Below, piece by piece: positions 7,541 to 11,574 of a DNA stretch of 11,574 nucleotides; the first letter of the stretch is position 1, and each line of letters opens with the position of its first letter. Location of the stretch: the NCBI GenBank assembly GCA_024762375.1, contig JANTHQ010000031.1, positions 1 to 11,574 on the forward strand, read 5' to 3'. The notes below the pieces were generated by a model. The model was not told the origin of the DNA, did not search any database, and worked only from the letters and a program-made list of their open reading frames with translations. A program made the translations under genes and the position numbers. Source of the DNA: Anaerolineaceae bacterium (GTDB lineage Bacteria; Chloroflexota; Anaerolineae; 4572-78).

Positions 7541-7557
7541 TATTTGAGTTTAGACAA
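7541..7557 (+). repeat. Left terminal inverted repeat of the insertion sequence
   Basis: TATTTGAGTTTAGACAA is the exact reverse complement of 9023-9039. Its complement supplies the TTG and the codons S-K-L-K that seem to begin the extended hydrolase frame. Confidence 0.88.
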
Positions 7558-7596
7558 AAATTAGAAAAGGCGGTTTGAGGATTTGCCCAAACCGCC
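7556..7596 (-). terminator. Rho-independent terminator just inside the left end of the insertion sequence, minus strand
   Basis: A 9-bp perfect stem (7569-7577 with 7588-7596, GGCGGTTTG/CAAACCGCC) can be extended by two further G-C pairs across a bulge. On the minus strand it is followed by TTTTCTAATTTTT. It should stop transcription moving from the element or from genes further right into the hydrolase-caspase operon. On the plus strand the same hairpin lies in the transposase leader, 22 nt before its ATG, where it may hinder expression from read-through transcripts, as described for other insertion sequences. Confidence 0.65.
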
Positions 7597-7618
7597 CGGT
7601 AAGTAGAAGATTGAAGGT

Positions 7619-8956
7619 ATGCCAACCAAAAATCATTCTACTACCGAACAGCTTAACAGAATAATAGAATTTCGACAAACGGTCTACGAGCATGTGCTGA
7701 CCAAAAACCGGGATGTTCTCTTTGAGTTAATGGACGCGCTGCTGACCACCGGCGGCAAACCGGGCTGTTTTGCCGAGCTAAGCCTGTCACCCGTATTTCG
7801 ACGGAAATGGAGCAGCGTCTACAAGGCGATGGAAACCGGTGAACTATCAGCAACGGCGTTGAGCCGGAGTTTTCACCAACACATTCCCCGCAGCGGTATT
7901 CAGGTCTATGCGCTGGACACCACCGTTTGGCCGCATCCGCAAGCAAGAACCCTGTCCGGGCAAGTTTTTGCCAGCAGCCCGACCCGGTCAATCAAGAGGC
8001 ACTCAGTGGTACAAGGACATCAGTATTCACTGTTAACCTGGACACCGGCCGTGCGCGAAAGTTGGTCACTGACCACCGGCAACCGCCGATTGAAGCCGGA
8101 TGAGAACGCCATAGACGTCGGCATTGAACAAATAGCGGCGCTCATCCGGGCGCGTCCCGACCCGCAGAAAAAGAAGTTGGATGTCATTGTTGCCGATGGG
8201 CACTACGGCAATCATCGCTTTTTTGCACCTCTGAAAAATCTGGATTGTGCCGGTCTGGCGCGGCTGAGAAAAGACCGGGTTTTGTACGGTCCACCACCGA
8301 CCTACAGTGGACGTGGACGCCCCCGGGTGCACGGACAACGTTTCGTATTCAAAGAGCCGGGCACTTGGCCCGAACCGGATGAAGCAACGGAGATAACACA
8401 CCCGCGCTGGGGGCAAGTGCGTCTGCGTCGTTGGAACCACCTGCACACCAGACAGGATGCCCAAACCGATTTCTCGGTCATCTTGGCTGAAGTTCATCTG
8501 GAGCGCGATAAACCGCCGGAACCATTGTGGCTGGGCTACGTGCCCGGTCATACCGACCATCCATTGGCAGTGGTCTGGGGCTGGTTTGATTACCGCTGGC
8601 CGATTGAACCGAGTATTCGCTTCCGTAAACAAAGATTAGCCTGGATGTTGCCCCGCTTTCAGCAAAGCGAAACCTGTGACCGCTGGACAGCGCTGGTTGA
8701 CCTGGCTTTTTGGCAACTCTTTTTGGCGAGACCATTGGTACAAGACGCCCCCTTACCTTGGCAAAAACCGCAGGCTCGCTTGACCCCCTATCGGGTCAAA
8801 CAGGCATTGGGCTCGAGTTTTAAGCAGTTTGGCACACCGACTGCCCCGCCGCAAACGCGCGGAAAATCACCCGGCTGGCCAACCGGGCGCCAGCGCACCC
8901 GACCGAAACGCTTCAAACCGGTCAAACGGCGCAAAAAAAGGCTTAAATCGGCTTAA
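7619..8956 (+). CDS. DDE transposase (NF041680/IS701-like)
   Basis: The 445-residue product cuts and joins the ends of the surrounding element. Candidate catalytic residues are D100 (YALDTTVWPHP), D193 (VIVADGHYGN) and E330 in WPIEPSIRFRKQRLAW, which has the YR-(x)-E-x-x-R-x-K look of RNase H-fold IS4/IS701-type enzymes. The N-terminus (EFRQTVYEHVLTKNRDVLFELMDALL, then ELSLSPVFRRKWSSVY) matches my memory of the group annotated as the NF041680 family of putative transposases; this was not searched. The C-terminal 40 residues are very basic, ending RRKKRLKS, and probably bind DNA. An in-frame TAG at 7604 limits the start to the ATG at 7619; its ribosome binding site is weak (AGAAG 9 nt upstream). 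No frameshift or internal stop is present. Confidence 0.9.
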   Translation: MPTKNHSTTEQLNRIIEFRQTVYEHVLTKNRDVLFELMDALLTTGGKPGCFAELSLSPVFRRKWSSVYKAMETGELSATALSRSFHQHIPRSGIQVYALDTTVWPHPQARTLSGQVFASSPTRSIKRHSVVQGHQYSLLTWTPAVRESWSLTTGNRRLKPDENAIDVGIEQIAALIRARPDPQKKKLDVIVADGHYGNHRFFAPLKNLDCAGLARLRKDRVLYGPPPTYSGRGRPRVHGQRFVFKEPGTWPEPDEATEITHPRWGQVRLRRWNHLHTRQDAQTDFSVILAEVHLERDKPPEPLWLGYVPGHTDHPLAVVWGWFDYRWPIEPSIRFRKQRLAWMLPRFQQSETCDRWTALVDLAFWQLFLARPLVQDAPLPWQKPQARLTPYRVKQALGSSFKQFGTPTAPPQTRGKSPGWPTGRQRTRPKRFKPVKRRKKRLKSA

Positions 8957-8991
8957 TTCCGCCGCGAAATTCTGTTTTTAAGATACAATCC

Positions 8992-9015
8992 CGCACTGAC
9001 ATTCCCGCCAGTGCG
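8992..9015. other. Subterminal hairpin near the right end of the insertion sequence
   Basis: CGCACTG (8992-8998) and CAGTGCG (9009-9015) form a 7-bp perfect inverted repeat around a 10-nt loop. It lies 36 bp after the transposase stop and 7 bp inside the right inverted repeat. Neither side has a T-run, so it is probably not a terminator. Subterminal palindromes can serve as transposase binding or recognition structures. Confidence 0.4.
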
Positions 9016-9022
9016 CTTCGAG

Positions 9023-9039
9023 TTGTCTAAACTCAAATA
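9023..9039 (-). repeat. Right terminal inverted repeat of the insertion sequence
   Basis: TTGTCTAAACTCAAATA is the exact reverse complement of 7541-7557. The outer flank continues with TTCTCC, whereas the left flank does not match beyond the repeat. Confidence 0.88.
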
Positions 9040-9069
9040 TTCTCCTATAAAATTGTAATTATCATACCG

Positions 9070-9107
9070 CGTGTATGGCATGATAGAGATGCCATACACG
9101 GCTTTTT
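9070..9107 (+). terminator. Strong hairpin with T-run on the plus strand, downstream of the insertion sequence
   Basis: A perfect 12-bp stem (CGTGTATGGCAT at 9070-9081 with its complement at 9089-9100) encloses the 7-nt loop GATAGAG. The stem is followed by GGC and TTTTT (9103-9107). This fits a rho-independent terminator for plus-strand transcripts such as transposase read-through. On the minus strand there is no U-run after the stem, so it would be a poor terminator for the DUF4386-like gene. Confidence 0.6.
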
Positions 9108-9112
9108 GTAGC

Positions 9113-9143
9113 GGAGGCCGAAGGTTCTTGATCTCCGGCCTCC
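9113..9143. other. GC-rich hairpin after the DUF4386-like gene
   Basis: GGAGGCCG (9113-9120) and CGGCCTCC (9136-9143) form an 8-bp perfect stem with a 15-nt loop, 13 bp beyond the stop codon at 9157. There is no T-run on either side. It may stabilise the 3' end of the messenger or act together with the adjacent 12-bp hairpin. Confidence 0.4.
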
Positions 9144-9156
9144 ACTTTCAAGTAAT

Positions 9157-9843
9157 CTATCCAAATGCCGGTGAAGGTACATCTTGCACGGTGGATTTTG
9201 GTTGCCGTAAAAGGGTTATACCCAGCCACGCGAACCAGACGATTTGAGTTAATCCAAAGACCATCCCGCCAATTTCGCCCAAAGCAGGCACAACGGTTAT
9301 CAGTCCGGCCACGCCAACCACAAATCCGAACAGGTTGAAAGCACGGGGTAGAGCGCCATTTCGCAGGGCAGCGACGCTCAGCAGTGTTACCCAAATGCCG
9401 CCGACAACTTCCACACCACCACCCAAACCGTTAAAAATCGATTCAATGGCGAGCCAGACCGTGGTGGCTTGTTCTGGGTTTTGGCTGTAAAGAGAGGTGG
9501 CTGTTTCCATCCCCACGTTGTAAACCATACCGCTGGCAATAACCAACATCGACCATATCAACCCGAAAGCGGTGGCGGTGCGGGCTGTGGCAGATGACTG
9601 CCCTCGCAGATGTTCGTGCAGTGCTAAAGTCAATACCACCAGCGACATCCCCCAAACAACATACACAATCAGGATCAATAGCGAGAGCAAGCCCTGATTT
9701 TCAATAATGGCCGTCACCTTTTGCAGCGGGTCGCTAATCTCAGAAACATTGACCACCGCCAAAAATCCAATGATGCCAATTATGTAAGCCAACGCTTCGT
9801 ACAGAGCGGCCACACCACCCCATTTCTGTAAATTTTTCATCAT
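9157..9843 (-). CDS. DUF4386-like six-helix membrane protein
   Basis: The 228-residue product begins MMKNLQKWGGVAALYEALAY and has about six hydrophobic helices (near residues 13-31, 50-72, 90-112, 137-158, 167-188 and 192-215). This matches the size, the start and the look of DUF4386 proteins, whose role is not known. A short hydrophilic tail closes the chain. AAAGGAGAAC ends just before the ATG pair at 9843-9838, so this start is preferred. The frame also stays open upstream to a GTG at 9897, which has its own AAGGAG 7 nt upstream and overlaps the TGA of the 78-aa gene (GTGA). That form would add 18 basic, polar residues before the first helix. The gene forms an operon with the 78-aa gene. 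Confidence 0.8.
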   Translation of the reverse strand: MMKNLQKWGGVAALYEALAYIIGIIGFLAVVNVSEISDPLQKVTAIIENQGLLSLLILIVYVVWGMSLVVLTLALHEHLRGQSSATARTATAFGLIWSMLVIASGMVYNVGMETATSLYSQNPEQATTVWLAIESIFNGLGGGVEVVGGIWVTLLSVAALRNGALPRAFNLFGFVVGVAGLITVVPALGEIGGMVFGLTQIVWFAWLGITLLRQPKSTVQDVPSPAFG

Positions 9844-9845
9844 AG

Positions 9846-9914
9846 TTCTCCTTTCGTCTTTATGGGTTTTCTGTGATTTCACTGATTTTTTTGTCACGAT
9901 TTTTCTCCTTTCGT
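9846..9914 (-). repeat. Duplicated ribosome binding site (ACGAAAGGAGAA twice, 57 bp apart)
   Basis: On the minus strand ACGAAAGGAGAA occurs at 9914-9903 and again at 9857-9846. The first is followed by GTG at 9897, the second by ATG at 9843. Both starts are in the same frame, 18 codons apart. This looks like a duplicated initiation region or two alternative starts for the membrane protein. Confidence 0.6.
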
Positions 9915-10130
9915 GTACTGGATGACCGAAATCAGGGTCAATCCTAAATTGTTTATTTTCTTCAGAATGCCATACAGTGCCGCTTGGTCGGCAATCATAC
10001 CGCTCAGAATGGTATCGCCGTCGACGGTTGGTTCGATGGTTAAATCGTCAAACCAACCTTGCCAGCGAACATCCAACTTCCCTTGTATTTTGATGTGGTA
10101 ATGCTTGGTTTTGTCTGTGTTATTGTTCAT
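9894..10130 (-). CDS. Small soluble protein, 78 aa, paired with the DUF4386-like gene
   Basis: The product is a compact domain: YHIKIQGKLDVRWQGWFDDLTI (about residues 11-32), a short acidic turn, then TILSGMIADQAALYGILKKINNLGLTLISV. From memory, the pattern of a small beta segment followed by DQAALxGxLxKxxxLGLxLISV occurs in many short hypothetical proteins of Chloroflexota and Actinomycetota; the function is unknown. No transmembrane helix is predicted, so it should be cytosolic. The ATG at 10130 has no clear Shine-Dalgarno sequence, so it may be leaderless or weakly translated. Its TGA overlaps the upstream GTG start of the membrane protein frame. The pairing suggests that the two proteins work together, perhaps with this one regulating or binding the membrane protein; that is inference. 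Confidence 0.75.
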   Translation of the reverse strand: MNNNTDKTKHYHIKIQGKLDVRWQGWFDDLTIEPTVDGDTILSGMIADQAALYGILKKINNLGLTLISVIQYTKGEKS

Positions 10131-10158
10131 TGTGCGTATAGTTTAAGGCACTGAACAC

Positions 10159-10191
10159 AAAAAATCCCCACAACAAACTGTGGTTGTGAGG
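10159..10191 (-). terminator. Rho-independent terminator between the LuxR-type gene and the 78-aa gene, minus strand
   Basis: On the minus strand CCTCACAAC and GTTGTGGGG (10191-10183 and 10174-10166) pair over 9 bp with one G-U pair and an 8-nt loop. After one A comes TTTTTT (10164-10159). It is placed to end transcripts from the LuxR-type gene about 180 bp upstream, so the 78-aa gene needs its own promoter in the remaining 28 bp or so. A TATACG box just before the gene is only weak support for one. Confidence 0.55.
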
Positions 10192-10230
10192 CAGAAAAAA
10201 CTGTGGTTTAAAAGGGGGGAAAAACTGTAG
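10175..10230 (+). repeat. Three evenly spaced copies of AAACTGTGG
   Basis: AAACTGTGG begins at 10175 and 10198, and AAACTGTAG at 10222, so the copies are spaced 23 and 24 bp apart, close to two helical turns. They lie 45-100 bp upstream of the 78-aa gene and could be operator sites on one face of the DNA. The first copy is in the loop of the minus-strand terminator. They could also be a decayed simple repeat. Confidence 0.4.
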
Positions 10231-10277
10231 GTGCTTTTTCGATTAAAATTCTTGTGCAATGAGCAAGAAAAAAGTTG

Positions 10278-10343
10278 CACAGAGTACACAGAATGGTCAC
10301 GGAGATAGACAGAGTTTTTTAGAACTATTTCTCTCTGCGTTCC
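10278..10343. repeat. Degenerate CTCTGTG-rich intergenic repeat
   Basis: The stretch holds several reworked copies of CACAGAG / CTCTGTG / CTCTGCG (for example CACAGAGTACACAGA at its start and CTCTCTGCGTTCC at its end). It resembles dispersed non-coding repeats of this composition that I recall from other bacterial genomes; this was not searched. It lies entirely between genes, 30 bp beyond the LuxR-type stop codon. An inverted repeat TGTGCAA/TTGCACA (10253-10259, 10275-10281) sits at its edge. No coding frame is credible here. The remaining intergenic bases (10131-10373) hold the terminator and the 9-bp repeats and nothing else that I can support. Confidence 0.4.
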
Positions 10344-10373
10344 TTTTTGATTCTGGCTTGTCCAGTTTAAGGA

Positions 10374-11574
10374 CTACAACAAATCGAGTTCGCGGGCTTT
10401 GGCGATAGCCAATGCTCGTTTGTTGACACCCAGTTTGCTGTAAATATTTTTGATGTGATACAGCACGGTGTTAAGGCTGATGAAGAGTTGCTCGGCAATT
10501 TCTTTGTTTTTCAGCCCGGCGGCGATAAGCGACAATATTTCAAGTTCGCGCTCGCTGAGGGGTTCGATGAGCGTTTTTTGGCGAGAAGCGGGCGTTAATG
10601 ACATCGTTTGAGCATAATCCAGCGGCGCGCCCATTGCCAAAAATCGGAGTGTTTTCTCATTGACGGCATTCTTCTCTTGGCGGTTGAGGCTTGCCTCTAA
10701 AAGCGACATTTGGGGCTCGACCTCTGGGTTTTTCAATAATTTCGCCGCTTCTTGCGCGTGCTTGAATGCCCGATGTGCCGTCGCAAATTGACCTTCTGCC
10801 TGCGCGATTTGTGCCAAAAACATATAACTTCGGCGCAATCCGCTGATTTCACCGACAACTTGGCAATCAGTCAAGGCATTTTTAATTTCAGACTTGGCTT
10901 TGAGCAAATCGTTTCTTGAAAAAGCAAGGTGTGCCAGCCCAATATGAACGTACGCCAACAAAGGGCTTTGCGATAGTCCCAGTTCAGCAGCGTAAGCCAT
11001 TGTCGCTTGCAATGCCTCTTCAGCCGACTCTAAATTTTCTTGCAGCAAATAAGCCAAACCGAGATAGCCGCCAACCAAAAAAGTAACATTGAGATTGTGG
11101 GCTTCGCGCGCCAAAACGGTGGCTTGTTTTAGAGACTCAATCGCCGATGTAATCTCGCCGGCCATCAATTGTACCGCCCCAAGTTGAAACAAAGCCGCGC
11201 CGCGCGTCATTGCGTTATTGGGGTCTGCCAATTGAAAGGCAATTTCTGCTTCAGACCGGGCGGTGGAGATGTCTTCGTGAGCACGGGCAATATTACCGCG
11301 AATCAGGGCGGTAACGGCACGGATAGCAGTATTATCTTCCGGCGCAGCACTTTCCGCTGCCACCAGGTATGGTTCTACCGCCTCTGTGCGTCCTTGGTTA
11401 AGTAGCGTCCAGGCATAGTGGATGCAAAGTCTTGGATGCCGGGTAAGGTAGGCTTTGGGAAATGCATCCAGCCAGCGCTGCAATCTCTTTAGTTTCCCTT
11501 GAAAGAGAAAAGTAAGCCCGTGTTTTTCGAGCAAATGGGCGGCGGTATCAAAATCAGCAGCGCCCAGCGAATAT
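10374..11574 (-). CDS. MalT/LAL-type LuxR transcriptional regulator, C-terminal part (cut by window edge)
   Basis: The frame is open to the end of the window. About 400 residues are visible, and the amino half, probably with a STAND-type ATPase, is missing. Most of the visible part is a helical array of TPR-like repeats (for example RHPRLCIHYAWTLLNQGRTE, AGEITSAIESLKQATVLA and LESAEEALQATMAYAAELG). The last 60 residues form a GerE/LuxR helix-turn-helix starting PLSERELEILSLIAAGLKNK, with the recognition segment near FISLNTVLYHIKNIYSKL. A TTG at 11534 could be read as a start, but the protein match continues upstream of it (AADFDTAAHLLEK), so it is internal. Such proteins bind a small inducer and activate nearby genes when ATP is bound. 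The target cannot be told; the 78-aa/DUF4386-like pair downstream is a possible one. Confidence 0.88.
   Translation of the reverse strand, partial: YSLGAADFDTAAHLLEKHGLTFLFQGKLKRLQRWLDAFPKAYLTRHPRLCIHYAWTLLNQGRTEAVEPYLVAAESAAPEDNTAIRAVTALIRGNIARAHEDISTARSEAEIAFQLADPNNAMTRGAALFQLGAVQLMAGEITSAIESLKQATVLAREAHNLNVTFLVGGYLGLAYLLQENLESAEEALQATMAYAAELGLSQSPLLAYVHIGLAHLAFSRNDLLKAKSEIKNALTDCQVVGEISGLRRSYMFLAQIAQAEGQFATAHRAFKHAQEAAKLLKNPEVEPQMSLLEASLNRQEKNAVNEKTLRFLAMGAPLDYAQTMSLTPASRQKTLIEPLSERELEILSLIAAGLKNKEIAEQLFISLNTVLYHIKNIYSKLGVNKRALAIAKARELDLL

Larger units (their letters stand above)
7541..9039 (+). mobile_element. Complete insertion sequence with one DDE transposase, about 1.5 kb
   Basis: The element is bounded by 17-bp perfect terminal inverted repeats (7541-7557 and 9023-9039) and contains a single full-length transposase gene. 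The outermost bases are TA at both ends. If TA is a duplicated target, the element proper is 7543-9037 (1495 bp); if not, there is no visible target duplication. Both ends carry a subterminal hairpin (7569-7596 and 8992-9015). The transposase is intact, so the element looks recent and potentially mobile. It landed 73 bp upstream of the likely start of the hydrolase gene, in its 5' region. The element has no passenger gene. Confidence 0.85.

Noticed and set aside
7530..7557. Hybrid promoter at the insertion-sequence end (TTGTCT as -35 and TATTCC as -10)
   Set aside because: The spacing is 15 bp and the -10 match is poor; no other pair of boxes in 7468-7557 is better.
7531..9046. AATATT as a 6-bp target duplication flanking the insertion sequence
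   Set aside because: Using it would place the two element ends asymmetrically relative to the inverted repeats; the TA model fits both ends.
10251..10281. TGTGCAA/TTGCACA inverted repeat as the main terminator of the LuxR-type gene
   Set aside because: The stem has 7 bp with a 15-nt loop and no clean T-run after it; the hairpin at 10166-10191 is a better candidate.
11532..11534. TTG at 11534 as the start of the LuxR-type regulator
   Set aside because: The frame remains open to the window edge, and the upstream codons continue a helical domain typical of the family; the gene is simply cut by the window.
1..11574. CRISPR array, tRNA or rRNA gene
   Set aside because: No regularly spaced long repeats and no cloverleaf or rRNA-like stretches were seen on either strand.

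Overview
The window most likely comes from a Chloroflexota (Anaerolineae-like) bacterium. This is inference, based on medium GC, a RelA/SpoT homolog with an EFDD motif beside an intact HD hydrolase site, a MalT-type LuxR regulator with a TPR-like region, a prokaryotic caspase with its partner protein, and a small-protein/DUF4386-like pair. No rRNA, tRNA or CRISPR array is visible. Every host gene lies on the minus strand; the only plus-strand gene is a transposase.

Layout from right to left, the direction of transcription. (1) 10374-11574: C-terminal part of a MalT/LAL-type LuxR regulator, cut by the window edge. (2) 10131-10373: intergenic region with a terminator, three spaced copies of a 9-bp word and a degenerate CTCTGTG-rich repeat. 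(3) 9157-10130: a 78-aa cytosolic protein translationally linked to a six-helix DUF4386-like membrane protein with two stacked ribosome binding sites. (4) 7541-9039: a complete 1.5-kb insertion sequence with 17-bp perfect terminal inverted repeats, probably TA-targeted, encoding one DDE transposase. (5) 3357-7467: a tightly packed three-gene operon of a large alpha/beta hydrolase, a caspase-like protease and a caspase-associated protein. (6) 1-3230: a stress/signalling operon with its own promoter, coding for a long RelA/SpoT enzyme, a sensorless HisKA_3-type histidine kinase and a 63-aa two-helix membrane protein, followed by the first 40 codons of a probable methyltransferase.

The most interesting part is the hydrolase-caspase-partner cassette. 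The genes abut or overlap (TAG|ATG, then a 14-nt overlap). The caspase keeps its His/Cys dyad and the hydrolase keeps a GHSAGS nucleophile elbow. The C-terminus of the caspase and the N-terminus of the partner appear to carry the same small beta domain, which suggests a shared docking or recognition module. It could be a protease-controlled lipase/esterase effector system for stress response, cell death or defence; this is inference.

The insertion sequence sits 73 bp upstream of the first gene of this cassette. It carries a minus-strand terminator at the end facing the operon, so expression of the cassette may have been altered or insulated. The rel operon has its own near-consensus sigma-70-type promoter and should not depend on it.
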